Made by a program: the position numbers and the translations under genes
Assembly: GCF_000346465.2 (NCBI RefSeq)
Contig: NC_034010.1
Span: 22,665,201 to 22,729,200 of the forward strand
Source of the DNA: Prunus persica
Taxonomy: Eukaryota; Streptophyta; Magnoliopsida; Rosales; Rosaceae
Length of the DNA stretch: 64,000 nucleotides
Direction of reading: 5' to 3'
The notes under the pieces: model-generated
What the model was told of the DNA's origin: nothing
Database searches by the model: none
The model's input: only the letters and a program-made list of their open reading frames with translations
Shown: positions 1-12,700 of the stretch, one piece after another
How the letters are laid out: every line of letters starts with the position of its first letter
How positions within the stretch are numbered: position 1 is the first letter of the stretch

Positions 1-323
1 CTTCAGAAATAGTTAAGATGCACTGAAAGGGCTAGCCTGCCTGCTAATTTGATCAGGTGGATAGTAGCCTGGCCATTCAATTACAGTATGAACTTCGAAG
101 GAAGGAGGAAAAACCAAATCTGTTACATTCATCCATATGATCATAAAATTCTTTACAAGAAGATGTAATCCTAGTATTATTATTTTTCTTCAAATGTAGT
201 GACCTGAGAATTCTTCAAACTATTGTCACCTCTAACTAAAACTTTGTTATTCCGTGGACAGAAAAGTTCAACCCAAAATGAACAAAATTTTGTTACGTGT
301 AGAAAGATCAAATGAGGACTGCT

Positions 324-1473
324 TCACAAAAGATCAAAAAAGTAATCCAGACCTTGCCCAATTTCCCATATCGAGACTCCACATCCCCATTTATGAGCTT
401 CCTCTAGCCGCATGGAAATTGACATCAGGGATGGATAGAACACAGCGTGGTTGTTATATTCATCATCAGAGTAAAAGAACAAATGTTCTGCACTCTTTTT
501 TTCCCATCGCATCACAGGCCCGTGCTTCTCCAACAAGGACAGGTAATCCCTTCCAGTGACAGCACCACCACCTGGACCTGCAAATTTTTTTTTTTAATAA
601 CATTGAGTACTCTCTTCATAAAATGAAAAACAAAGGAAGAAGTCATTTGCATGCAATTTCAAGTAAACTTCGAGAGATGTACTAGACAATGAAATGAATT
701 TTTTTTAACCCAGAGACGATGGTAGACGCTTCAGATAAGTAATCAAATCTACGATGTTACAGATGATCAATCCAGATCCAATATAGTCGTCATGCAAAAT
801 TGCAATGTTTCCTTGTTCTCCTAATATGTTCCTAGGACAAATTGGATTGTAAATTGGACAGGCACTATTAAAACCTCTAACCCACCCAACCTGCCCATGG
901 CCACCCCTCATTGAAACTCATAAGACACCCATCATATTTCACTCCCTAGGAGAAAGAGCAACCAAGAAATGATAAAAAAAATATAGATTCTCCAAATCGA
1001 CAACAAAAATTGTATAGATAGAAAAGAAAAAGAAAAATACCTCCGGAGAGGGCAAAATCATTCCCATAGAAATTGATGCCAAGAAATATCTTGTGGGCCA
1101 GAGCACTGTTTTTATCAGTACCAAGGAGCAGCTGCAGGGTTGAATGAATCCACTTCAGAGGTGCATTGGGACCTGGATTTTGAGGCCCCGAGAAGTCATA
1201 CATCATCAGTGAAAATCCATCCACAGCATCACCCAAGCTCCGAAGATCTTTAGGTCCAAAATCGTGCTCTTGGAGCTTCTCTGAATGTGGTGGACCTATA
1301 ACATAAACCAACTGCAACCGTTGCTTATCATTCCTCTCTAAGCTCACAGCATGCAGTGCATCTCCAAGCTCTTTTATAAACTGCAATGCCTACACTTGCA
1401 GAACAATATATATTCCTCAGATCTTACATATTTGAAAGAGGACATTTTACAAGCTACTAACACACACACACGT

Positions 1474-1505
<32 letters not shown>

Positions 1506-3571
1506 AAATTAGTAATTTACCAAATTCCTCATGCTTGGATCATGCAAAATCCTGTAAGCTGCCCACCTTGACCAAGATTCCAGCACGATACCATCATATC
1601 CCATTTCCCTGAACAGAAATAAATCCCCCAAAAACCTAAAATTACACTTTTTTTAAATAAAAAAGTGGTTAGATATATAGAAAATCGACCTTAATATTGG
1701 TAGACTACACAAATATTAAATAGTAACCAAAGTCCAACACAGTCAGAAGCCTATTGTGTAGATTCCGGGCATAATATCTTAAGAAAAACATACAAAAACA
1801 GTCTAGATTGGAGGCCTACTTGCACTCATTTACTAGAAGAGTAATAGCTTTACTCCTCTGCTTCTTCTTTGTCAGCAGCTCGGCTGGAAATGCTTCCAGA
1901 ACAACTCTAGGCAATACCTGTACATTAGAAAGGTATTGTACATATGAGACTATCGGTCCATCTAGATTAAAATGTGTCTCAAATAAAAGCACAGGCAATA
2001 TATCGTCGAGAATGTATTGATGAGACCTCTCCAATTTTATAACATGCCTACCCAAATTTTTCAATCACAGGTCCTGAATAGAAACCAAATCAAGAGCAAA
2101 CAAGCAAGATCTACTCCTGCTAAGTCTTATTCTGGCTTTTAATGTGTTCTTGCAGAATATACCAAAGCCAATAGTTTGCCATTTACCAAAAAGAGGAGTG
2201 TAGATATAAAAATCTTCTCCATACCCAAACATCTCCTGCCATTCTAAGCTCTGAGATCCATCCCATATCAGCATTATGCCTACCTTCCAGAATTAAGCCT
2301 GTCCCTTGACTGATGACAAAAAGAATAAATTACTAAAAACTCATCCAGCAATGAAATTGTTACTCACCTGGTGCAAAACAGACACCAACTACATCACTTT
2401 GTCAAACTAAGAAAACTGGAAGCGTACCTCTTTAGATCATACCATACGGGAGATAAATGTGTAAACTTCGAGTTGAACCTTTTCGCCATATCATAGCCCT
2501 TGGAATTCCTGCACAATTTGATGTGTGAAAAGGAGTTCACAAACATTTCAAGCTCACTAATGCAAATATGTCTGATATGATTATATGAGAAACTCAGCTA
2601 TACAAACTACTAACTAGATACCTACGTTGTCAGACAACATCAAACTTTTATAACCAAAAACTGTGCGGAATCATATCAAATGCACCAAGCTATCTTAAAC
2701 CAAAAGACCGGCACTTCGTATGGAGAAAGGCTAATAAACCTCGATTCAGAGTGTGTTAGGGACCAAATGACTTCCTCAACTTTTAAATACTTAAATTCCA
2801 AGTTCTTTTCTTTTCCTGTTTGAAATGTTAACTAAAATTCTTGTTGTATTTGGTTCCACAGGATGTGCTAGAGAATGGAATTCGAACACCTAAATTTTAC
2901 AGAGAATAGAATGCAATCCCAAAAAGCATGGCCAAACAGACTGTAAGACATACCATGGAGTGATGTAGGCCAATACAGGGTACTTATAGTGCCTGCCAGA
3001 AGTATTTTCTGAGACCTTCGCATTTTCCTGAAATTCCACAACAAATTAACAATAATAACATGAACTTTATTTCTCAATTTCACGATTATACAAAACAGAG
3101 TGGTGGAGCATAAAATTTTCTGTTTGGCTGCTGAGAAATCTGGGAAAAGCTTGAGACAAATCCAAACACTAAAAATTTCTTATCTTTCGTGCATTTCCCG
3201 AGTAATAAAAGCTAAAAGATAGTATACTATAACTTCAGTTTCTCTCAGTTTCCCACATTTTCTCGGCAACCAAACAGACCAAACGCAGAACAGAACAAGC
3301 TAGTAACCAGTGTGGTACTTGCAGTGAGGATCTCTTGGTAATTCACATCAATCTTAACGAGGCCTCGCTGGTGCACGTAAGACTGCGCACGGTTCGTGAT
3401 CGGATGAGCATATTTGATGCGGTACGCGAGCACAGCGGCTGCTGCAGCTACGCAGAAGGAGAGGACCAAGGTGATTGTGAGCTTTGGGTCTGAGGATTGA
3501 TCCGACGATTCAACTCGGTCTTTGCCGCGGTTCGAACTCGGCGCGACTCGGCGGTCTCTTTTCTTGGCCAT
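324..3571 (-). CDS. CHID1-like GH18 family protein, 8 exons, 425 aa
   Basis: Chitinase-domain-containing protein 1 family (glycosyl hydrolase 18 fold; Arabidopsis At4g01040 type). Exons on the minus strand: 3323-3571, 2954-3027, 2428-2508, 2225-2309, 1820-1917, 1521-1608, 1041-1389, 324-577; the phases join without a stop to 425 codons. The start MAKKRDRR is basic and is followed at about residues 31-52 by one hydrophobic segment ([18 protein letters not shown]), suggesting a type II membrane or secretory anchor. Family landmarks read in order: [79 protein letters not shown] and [14 protein letters not shown]. The strand-4 motif reads DGIVLE rather than the DxxDxDxE of active chitinases, as in other CHID1 proteins, so sugar binding is more likely than hydrolysis (inference). 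Intron 1 is best read as GC-AG. A Harbinger element begins 175 bp upstream of the ATG. Family call is firm; biochemical role is unknown. Confidence 0.92.
1460..1501. repeat. (CA)n(GA)n microsatellite in CHID1-like intron 6
   Basis: A short CA run (about 1461-1471) is followed by an uninterrupted GA run (1475-1501) inside the intron between exons 6 and 7. It sits about 20 bases inside the splice donor. Probably length-polymorphic. Confidence 0.9.
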
Positions 3572-4036
3572 TTGTGTCGTTACTGGCTGGAGAGGAAACT
3601 GACAAGTATTTCTCAGTTGGTTTGTTGCTGAAAACGACATGTCATATATCACACTTCGCGTCAATGTATTTAAATGAAAATAAACCGCATGTCGCTCAGA
3701 ATCCACTCTTTATCCTTTATAGGCTTAGTGCATCTTCATCCATAAGAGCAACTCTAGCGATCAGCTGAGTCCAAGGTTGGGGAGAGAAAAAAAAACCCAG
3801 TTTCAGCGAGGAGTCCAAGCCCGAGCGTAAGGTGGGACCCAGCAACTTGGGCTGACCCGAGCTCCAGCCCTCGTTTTGGTGCTGATGTCAGCACTACAGT
3901 GCAAGGGCTGCCACTATTCACGTGAATAGTGTCAACATTGTCATTTGTGGTTCCACCCATGAGGGCTAAGTCTAAGGTAAATACTATTCATTGTACTTTA
4001 TTTCCTTTTTTTTTTTTTTTTTTACCTTTAAACCAT

Positions 4037-4435
4037 TAATTTTGATAATCTTTTGTAATTAAATTTTCGGATAAGATTTTTGGTTGTCACGTGTCCATTA
4101 TTTTTCAGAAAAGATTTTCGAATGAGAATATTGATTGCCACGTATCTTATTCCAGATAAATTTTTCGGATATTCATTCAAAAAAAATTATAATCTCATAT
4201 TTCAGATAAGATTTTCACCATCTAAAATTGTGCCACGTGTCCCATGTCAAATAAGATTTTTAGATATTTTTAAAAAAATTATAATCTCAGATTTCAGATA
4301 AGATTTTCACCCTCTAAAATTGTGCCACGTGTCCCATGTCAGATAAGATTTTCATATGTTTTTAAAAAATTATATTCTCAGATTTCAGATAAGATTTTCA
4401 CCTTCTAAAATTGTGCCACATGTCATCTCTATCTT
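4037..4435. repeat. About 90-bp tandem repeats with G-box cores inside the Harbinger element
   Basis: Degenerate units of roughly 90 bp contain ATAATCTCAGATTTCAGATA, AAGATTTTCACC and TAAAATTGTGCCACGTGTCC. The best copies begin near 4180, 4268 and 4360; weaker copies lie upstream. Two units carry an intact GCCACGTGTC (4232-4241 and 4324-4333), a G-box/ABRE-like core; another CACGTG is at 4088 and the last unit has decayed to ACATGT. Confidence 0.8.
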
Positions 4436-4536
4436 CTGAATCCCTCTATAAAACTACACCATCAACTCATACATCTCACACCATCTCTTATCTATTCCTT
4501 CATTTCTCAAATTTTACAAAACACATTATAATCTCA

Positions 4537-5894
4537 ATGTCAAACTTGAGGAGGGTGTTGGAGAGGCAACAGAAAAAAAGGGAAGAAATCCGGCGTAGAT
4601 GTGCTGAAGAAGATCGGGACGCTGATGAAGAAGAGGAACAAATGCTTGCAACAGCGGTGTGTATGCTTAATTAATCAAGGCAAGACCGTTGTCGTCGTGT
4701 CCCGAATGTGGATAGACGTAGGGACTCTCGGGGTAAGAATCTCTTGGAGGATTACTTTATCCCAAATTCGTTATATCTTGTTTCTAAGTTTCGAGAAAGA
4801 TATAGAATGCAGCCACATTTGTTCTAAAAAATCATGCATGATATTTATAATTACGACACATACTTCATTCAAAAGCATGATGCAGTTGGAGTTTTGGGTC
4901 TTATCCCGAAGCAAAAACTTACAGCTGCTTTGCTGATGCTTGCTTATGGGGCATCTGAAGAGCAGTGGATGAGATTGCAAGGATGGGAAAGTCTACTATC
5001 CTAGAAAGCTTGGTGAGATTCTGCGATGCAATGAAAAATTTGTACACAAGGGAGTACCTTCGCAAACCCACGCCGAGGGACCTGCAAAGGTTTCTACAAA
5101 AAGGCGAGGCTCGAGGTTTTCCAGGAATGATTGGAAGCATCGATTGCAAACAATGCCAGTGGAAGAATTGTCCTACTGCTTGGCAAGGAAAGTACGGGAA
5201 TCGGAAGGGCCAAAAAAGTATAATTTTGGAGGCCGTAGCTTCATTCGACTATTGTGTTTGGCAAGCCTTCTTCGGGGTTGCCGGATCTCATAATGACTTC
5301 AATGTCCTTGGTCAATCCTCGGTGTTCGACGAGGTATTGCGAGGTCATTCCCCCCAGGTCATGTACCAAATCAACAATACCGTATACTCTGGTGTGTATT
5401 ACCTTGCTAATGGAATTTATCCTAGGTGGACGACATTCGTGAAAACAATTCCGAATCCCCAATCCGAGAAGGACAGAAGCTTTGCTTCCTTTCAAGAAGG
5501 TTACAGGAAAAACGTGGAAAGGTGTTTCGGTATCTTGCAAGCTCGTTGGGCAATTATTATAGGTGCTACTTGGATGCTAGATGAGGAGGTGTTGCGGAGT
5601 ATTATGATGACTTGCATCATCCTCCACAACATGATTGTGGAGGATGAGTATGATTACGATGCTCCAGAGGTGTTTGAACCCGATCCCATGAACACGGCGT
5701 TGACAAGAATATATGAAAGGCCGATGGGACCAAATGGACTACCAATGAAGCCCGAACCGTTACTTCGGGATGGTCGATTCAACAACCCCATGATTGATCT
5801 TTATCAAGAAATGCAATCTTCATATGTTCACGAGAGACGTCAAGTTGACTTGATCGAGCACTTGTGGGAGATGAAAGGCAATCACAATGGATGA
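4537..5894 (+). pseudogene. PIF/Harbinger DDE transposase, broken
   Basis: A frame from ATG 4537 (MSNLRRVLERQQ) reads as the N-terminus of a plant Harbinger transposase and continues, with interruptions, to the stop at 5892-5894. Three lesions are visible. An in-frame TAA lies at 4672-4674 and a second at 4825-4827, in the PHLF/KIMHD segment. A one-base loss near 4957 moves the reading frame just before MDEIARMGKSTILESL (4965). The 309-codon open part downstream holds the DDE_4 core: IGSIDC (first Asp), AGSHNDFNVL (second Asp) and the FQEGYRKNVERCFG region with the catalytic Glu. An internal start at 4965 could give only a protein lacking the N-terminal DNA-binding half. No function is expected without complementation. 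Confidence 0.9.
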
Positions 5895-6193
5895 AGTCAA
5901 GATTAGTGCTTGGTTTAGAATTATGCTTTGTTTTTAATTATCCTTTATTTTTTTTGTGGTGTTTTTTGGAATTATGCTTTTTTTTTTAATTATGATTTTA
6001 TGTATGGTTTGTTTTATGTGTTGTTTGCAATAGATTAAGGTTTATTTTTAATTAATCTTTGTTTTGATGCTCAAATATTTTTAATAAATAGTCATATTAT
6101 TTAATGCTTTTTTATTGAATAAAAAGGAAACAATGCAACAAATTAAAGGATAATACAACAATACAACATATGGCAAAGGTGTTTCAATACAAC

Positions 6194-7258
6194 CTAATGG
6201 TTTTCATCATTTAACCAATCCGTATTGCTAGGTCCGTCGTCATGGAAAAGTTTTCTTCTCATCACATCCCTTCGTCTATGCTTCCAATAGGCCTTTATTT
6301 CAGGAGACATATGGCTCGTATCTATAGCCATGATTTTCATCTCTCTATCATCTATGTCTTTTTCTTGTGCTTGTTGCTGTTGAATTGCAAATGCTTCCTC
6401 TCGTGCCTTGTCCGCTTCATCTCTTTTCAAGTCTCTCTCAATTCTTAGTGAGGTGTTCTTAGCTATTTGCTCCAATAATTGTACACATTCATCGTTCGGA
6501 GTGCCCCCTCTCTTAGCCTTTGCCGCCTTTCTCCCAACAGGTCTCGGCGGACATGGGAGTGGTGACTCCGTTTCCATTGGGGAGTCTAATGGCGAATCGT
6601 GGAGCGGCGTCTCATTCAACACAACCGGCAGAACGGTGGGAATAATTTTGAATCTCGAACAATCCTTCACAACTTCCCAACATTGGAAATGCACGAAATT
6701 TTTTTGCCTTGCCCTGTGGCACCGAACCACATTTGTGTTTGTATGATCTATTAAAAATAAATAATTGGACGTGCAAGAAAAAAAAATATTATGCAAGAAA
6801 ATATAAACTATTTTGAAATGCAAGAATAAAATTGATTATGCAAGAAAACATAGACAAATTGGAAATGCAAAAAGAAAAAAAAAAGGTTATGCAAGAAAAA
6901 GAAATAGAATATGCAATAAAAAAAAAAGTTACATTAAATTGATTAAAATGGCAATTATAAATATTTTACCTCATCGGATAGATTTTGACCGCTTCGAATG
7001 TTCTCCCTTGCTTTTGTCAAGGCATTTCTCCATTTCCCTAACTCTTTATTCAAAAGTTTTCATCTACTAGACACGGTCATTTCAATCTGAATGGAACCCG
7101 ATCTTTGACAAAATTCTCCATAAATTTTGCTCCACATATGATGGAACTTCATCTCATTGCCCGTGATAGGGTCATGACTAACGTTCACCCAAGACTGACA
7201 CAACGCAATATCTTCCGCAGTTGACCACGAGCCTCCGGTTTTGACAGAAGATGCCTTT
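6194..7258 (-). pseudogene. PIF/Harbinger ORF1 (Myb/NAM-associated-like), broken
   Basis: On the minus strand, exon-like sequence from about 7258 reads GGSWSTAEDIALCQSWVNVS, a trihelix/Myb-like start. It then reaches a TGA at 7060-7062, where the family normally has Trp (SSR-stop-KLLNKELGKW), and resumes to NIRSGQNLSDE before a GT donor near 6970. The downstream part (from about 6735) reads WFGATGQGKK, then needs a one-base shift inside the A/T run at about 6694-6700 to continue as FQCWEVVKDCSRFKIIPT. It ends with an Ala/Glu/Lys-rich helical tail and SPEIKAYWKHRRRDVM. ORF1 proteins accompany Harbinger transposases and help nuclear import and DNA binding. Two lesions make this copy non-functional. 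Confidence 0.8.
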
Positions 7259-7282
7259 TTTTTTTTTTTAATACAAATGGAA

Positions 7283-7640
7283 AGTAGTAGAAAAATGTGA
7301 GTGGAGAGTAAAAAATATTGGAAGGAAAAGAGTTTGTATGGAGAATTGGTGTGGAAAGAGAAAAATGTGAGTGGAAAGTAAAAAATATTGGAAGGAGAAT
7401 AGTTTGTATGGAGAATTGGTGTGGAAAGTGAAAAATGTGAGTGGAGAATAAAAAATATTGGAAGGAGAATAGTTTGTATGGAGAATTGGTGTGGAAAGTG
7501 AAAAATGTGAGTGGAGAATAAAAAATATTGGAAGGAGAATAGTTTGTATGGAGAATTAGTGTGGAAAGTGAATAATGTGAGTTGAGAGTAAAAAAATATT
7601 GGATGGAGAAGAAATTGTATGAAGATTTGGTGTGGAAAGT
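7283..7640. repeat. About 61-bp tandem repeat, five to six copies
   Basis: Successive units read AAAAATGTGAGTGGAGAGTA, then AAAATATTGGAAGGAGAATA, then GTTTGTATGGAGAATTGGTG and GTGGAAAGTG. They recur at about 61-bp spacing to near 7640 with increasing divergence. The array lies between ORF1 and the right subterminal region of the Harbinger element. No coding potential. Confidence 0.85.
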
Positions 7641-8399
7641 AAATAAAATGGTTAGGTATTTATAGGGAAAAAATACAAAAAATTTTGGTATTTTTTTATA
7701 AAAAAAAATCAGAATTTTTTAGATTTTTTTTTGCCAAAAAAACGAGGATCATCGGATTTCTGGAAAAAAAATGATCTGAACGTCCCTGTTGCGACACGTG
7801 GCACATGCTCGTTAGATTCTGTCAGGGCTGACGTCAGCGCGTAGAAGTCAAATTTTTTTATCGTTGGCACGTGTAATTCACGCGCCAACAGTAAAAAAAA
7901 TTTGAATTACAGTGCTGTGACGTTAGCGCTGACGTCACAGCGCTCGAGCTGAAGCCCAGTCAAAACTTGCCCTTGGGCCTGCCAAGGCTGGGGGGACCCA
8001 GCTCTTGCCCGGGCTTCTTCTCTAGCGCTGGAGGGCGCTTGGGCTGGCCAGGAGGGCCTTTCCTCTTGTTTGGGTTGCACGCTAGAGATGCTCTTAAAGG
8101 GAGGAAAGAGCTCATAACTCAAGTGGTTAAGACGAATTACCCTTAAACTTGAAGTCCTAGTGTTAATTATCAACCCGTCAACTTCGTAGTGATCTCGATT
8201 TTCTTATTTAATATACAAATAACAACGATGGAGAAAAATAAGAGAAGAAGTGAAGGAGACGTATTTAATAACAACTATTATCATAAATCACATGTTTTCA
8301 AGTTTTATCATCTCACATTTGAAGATGAACCCAACCAAAAAATGAACATCTTTTACTTTTTTTTATTGGGATCAACGTTAATTGTTGTGCAAGCACTAC

Positions 8400-9680
8400 T
8401 ACAAAAAAGCAAAAAGACGACGGTAAATCACCGTCGTGTATTTAGTTTTTCAATGGTCGTGGAATCCACCGTCATCTTTTCCCTCATAAACCACGACGCT
8501 AAATAACCGTCGTTGTTAAACAATACAACGTCATCAAAAAATACAAAACGACGTCTTTGTACTGCAAAAGATCTAAAAAAAGCAATCGATGATGATAATA
8601 GACGACCAATTCTCTAAAAAGACCGTCGTTAAAAAGGGAAAATATGACACATATTAAGAGAACAAGGCCGCAAGATAGACATACAACGACGACAATAAAA
8701 ATACGCCGACGTTAAATATAATTTTCACGACAATAAAAAATATGACGTCTTTAAATACATTAGAAGACGACGTTATTGATACCTACTACGTCGCACATAT
8801 AAACACAACCGTCGTACAATTAATTTTCCACTTCGATTTTTTGATAAAAGATGACGTGGAAATAGTTGTCAGTGTCATTATTTACGACGTATGTGTTTCT
8901 ATAGTAGACGTTGAAAAACTAAACAACGTCAGTTACAAATATATGAGAGTCGTATTAAAAAATTTATACGTCCTATTTTCAGAAATAAACAACGACCATA
9001 AATATTAGACGTTGTTAAATACAACAACGTCGGAAAACAATAAAAACAGACGTGTTTAGTCTGCTAAAGTTCTACAACGTCTCTTATTTACAAAAAACCG
9101 TCGTGAAATAAATTTTCCACTTCGATTTTATCTAAAAAAGATGACGTGGAAATAGTTGTCAGTGTCATTATTTACGACGTATACATTTATATAGTCGACG
9201 TTGTATTTATATGTATTCATTACTCACGACGCACTTAATAATATAGACGACGTTGAACGTCTAAACAACGTCGGTTCCAAATAAATGAGAGCCGTATTAC
9301 AGAACATATAGACGGCGTAGATTATGATGGGAGCCGTATTACAAATAACGTCGTTTAATTGTTATTAGACGGCGGTTATAATGAATTTCCGTCGGAATTA
9401 ATTTCGTTCCTCTTCGTTTATAAAAGAACTTGCGACGTGGAAAATGTATGATGACGTCGTATTTTTTAACGTTCAGATTACATATCTCGTTTTTTAGACG
9501 TCGGTATTATGGGATTGGAGTCGTGTTATTTTGAATTACATGGCGGTTCTTTATCCTTCACCGATGTGATATCCTGAATAATTGCTTCACAATAGCGTCG
9601 TGGTTCTTCATTGTTACGTTGCTTTAAGACGTCGGTAAATATGCTGAATAACTGATTCACAATAACGTCGTGTTTTATTT
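8400..9680. repeat. Left subterminal array of CGTCG-core motifs
   Basis: Several dozen ACGACG, CGTCGT or GACGTCG-type motifs occur here at roughly 15-30 bp spacing in both orientations. An example is the pair GACGACGGTAAATCACCGTCG at the very start. A near-identical block of about 60 bp, starting TTTTCCACTTCGATTTT, occurs at 8822 and again at 9112. In En/Spm the TNPA protein binds comparable subterminal 12-mers; by analogy these are transposase-binding sites. The open frame at 8742-9008 is a by-product of the repeats. Confidence 0.88.
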
Positions 9681-9754
9681 GAACGTAGAAAGTGAAGAAA
9701 TCACATTACAATATATTACAAAATTAATGTCATACACTGCCAATTACATAAGCA

Positions 9755-12700
9755 TCATTCAATCCATATATCTTCACACCCATCTCGAATATTTTGACCG
9801 CCTAACTCACCTACCAGTTCATCAAATGTGTCAACATTTGGCATCCCTCTAGTAAATGGCTCACACTCAATTATCACATCACCTAATACTTCATCACCAA
9901 TAACATCATTATATTCTCTACTAGGCATTGATAACACTACCGACCAACCACGATGCATCGGGTCGTCAACAAAAAATATTTGTTTGACTTGAGAAGCCAA
10001 AACAAATTGGTCATTCCTATGTCCAATTTTACTCAAATCTACAAGGGTAAATCCAAGTTCGTCGACTACAAGACCAGAACTATCTATCCAATCACACCTA
10101 AAGACTGGGATTGTAAACTTTTGGTAGTCAAGGTCCCAAATTTCTTGAATGACACCATAGAAACCCATATTTGAGAGAATTGGGTTTTTATCCTTGGCAC
10201 TAGCAACTTGCATGGTATGTGCAAGTAAATAAACTCCACTATTTTGAGTTGTCCGCACATCATCTTGTGCCTTGATATTGAATTTAATACCTTTAATAAG
10301 ATAGCTCCTATATAATGGCACTGACATGTTTGGACCAGCTGCTAGCCACCTTAAATTTTCTGATACGCCATGATTGTCTTCCTCAACTTCACTTTGAACC
10401 TGCAAATTAATCATATCTTAATTCATCCTAACATATAAATAAGAAGAAAATTAAAAGAGAAATACGTTATTCAACAACATATACCTTGAAGCGTAGCCAT
10501 TGAATGAAAGTGCTATTGTGCTTATCCTGCAGCCACTTTGTTCTCTTTCTAAATTTTGGATAAGCAGTCTTGATGTGGATCATATGTTGCCTACATGACA
10601 CGAAAAATTCAAGCATTACGGTCCCAAATATATAAGATAAACATAAGAAATAATTTTAAATGGAAACTTAAAGAATAAAACTCATACGTACTCGATATAA
10701 GGTAGGACTTCCTCCGTATTCTCCAAGACATATAGATGTGCTTGATTCAACAGGTCCTGATCAACTACGCTCACTGTGCAACCTGATAATGGCTTTGAAA
10801 CTCCCATCTTTTGGCTTGAAGGCACTCCAACTGTACTAACATCAGATAAATGCTGAGTACAAAACTCTACCGCTTCTTCAGCTATATACCGCTCAGCAAT
10901 GCAACCTTCGGGACGAGTACGATTCTGAACATACCCCTTCAGCACTTTCATATATCTTTCAAACGGATACATCCACCTAAAATATACTGGCCCACATAGA
11001 CGAACTTCTCTGACAAGATGTACTACTAGATGAACCATGATATCAAAGAATGAAGGGGGAAAGTACTTCTCAAGCAAACACAGAGTAACTACTACATCTT
11101 CTTCCAACTTATCTAGCTTGGAAACATCAACAGTCTTTGCACATATAGCATTGAAGAAGAAGCACAAACGAGTTATTGCATACCTTGCAGGCTTCTCCAA
11201 AACAGAACGAATTGCCACAGGGAGCAATTGTTGCATTAAGGTATGACAATCATGTGATTTAAGGCCAAGAAGTCTTGAATCTTGTACAGATACAAGATTT
11301 TTAATATTTGAAGAATAACCTTCAGGGACCTTCATACCATAGAAAGAATTGCAAACCTCTCTCTTCTCTGCTCTTGACAAATTCCAAGGCCCAGGAGGCA
11401 AACGAGTACGTCTTTCTCCATACTCGGGTTGCAAATCAGTTTTGACCCCCATGTTCAATAAATCTAATCGAGCAGCAATCCCATCTTTATTTTTTCCAGG
11501 GATCTCCAGCAATGTACCAATGATACTATCGCAAACATTCTTCTCAATGTGCATAACATCTAGGGCATGCCTCACAGGAAGGTATCTCCAATACTCGAGA
11601 TCAAAGAATATTGATTTCTTCTTCCAACAAACTCTGTCACCATTTTCAACCATATGCAGCACTTCTTCTCCGGTTAATGGCTCTGGAGGTATGCCATATT
11701 CAGGTTTCCCATTAAAAGCTGCACGTTGCCTCCTATATGGATGATTGATTGGTAACCATTTTCTATGCCCAATGTAACAAATTTTGTGGCCATTTTTCAA
11801 CCTGTGACTAGGTGTATCATCGCCGCATATTGGACAAGCTTTATATCCTTTAACAACACAACCAGATAAGTTTCCATAGGCGGGGAAATCATTAATTGTC
11901 CACATTAATGCAGCTCTGAGTGTAAAGTATTCTCCATTATGTGCATCATACACTCCTCTAATCCCAACCCACAAGGATTTTAAATCATCAATCAAAGGCT
12001 CCAAGTAGACGTCTATATCATTTCCGGGTTGTTTAGGACCGGAAATCAATAAGGTTAACATCATGAACTTTCGTTTCATGCACAGCCATGGAGGGAGATT
12101 ATATGTAACTAAGATAACCGGCCAACAACTATATCTGCTACTTAGAGAACTGTGGGGATTAAATCCATCAGATGAAAGAGCCAATCTCAAGTTTCTCGGC
12201 TCATTACCAAACTCAGGCCATTTATCATCAAGAAGTTTCCAAGACGGGGAATCCGCCGGATGAGACATCTGACCGTCAATTGATTTTCTAGCAACATGCC
12301 ACCAAGTCAAACTCTTAGCTGTCTCATGTGATTGAAACATCCTTTTAAACCTTGGAATTGGGGGAAAATACCACACCACCTTCGCTGGCACACCCTCTTT
12401 CAAGATTGCATCTTTGCCTTCCTTCCACCTTGAGATACCACAAGTAGGACAATTAGTTGAATCCTCATACTCCTTCCTATACAAGATGCAATCATTGGGG
12501 CATGCGTGCATTTTCTCATAACTCAGCCCCAATGCACACAAAGTCTTTTTAGCCTCATACATGGAGGTTGGTATTGTATTTCCTTCTGGAAGCAAATCGC
12601 CTTGAAGTATCAATAATTCTGTAAAACAGACATCACTCATCCCATGTTTTGCCTTCAAATTATACAACTTCACTAATGCCGATAACTTCGTGTACTTTCT

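Larger units (their letters stand above)
3746..8093. mobile_element. Decayed PIF/Harbinger transposon, 4.35 kb
   Basis: The terminal inverted repeats are GAGCAACTCTAGCG (left, 3746-3759) and, read inward from the right end, GAGCATCTCTAGCG (8080-8093), 13 of 14 identical. Flanking trinucleotides are TAA (3743-3745) and TTA (8094-8096), consistent with the TWA target preference of Harbinger although not a perfect duplication. Inside are the two genes expected of this superfamily: a DDE_4 transposase on the plus strand and a Myb/NAM-associated-like ORF1 on the minus strand. Both are broken. The two subterminal 100-300 bp stretches are GC-richer than the interior and resemble each other in inverted orientation. 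The element lies immediately upstream of the CHID1-like gene. Confidence 0.87.

Noticed and set aside
8742..9008. 88-codon plus-strand frame in the left CACTA arm
   Set aside because: It follows the ACGACG repeat periodicity; its Val/Asp-rich sequence is a repeat by-product.
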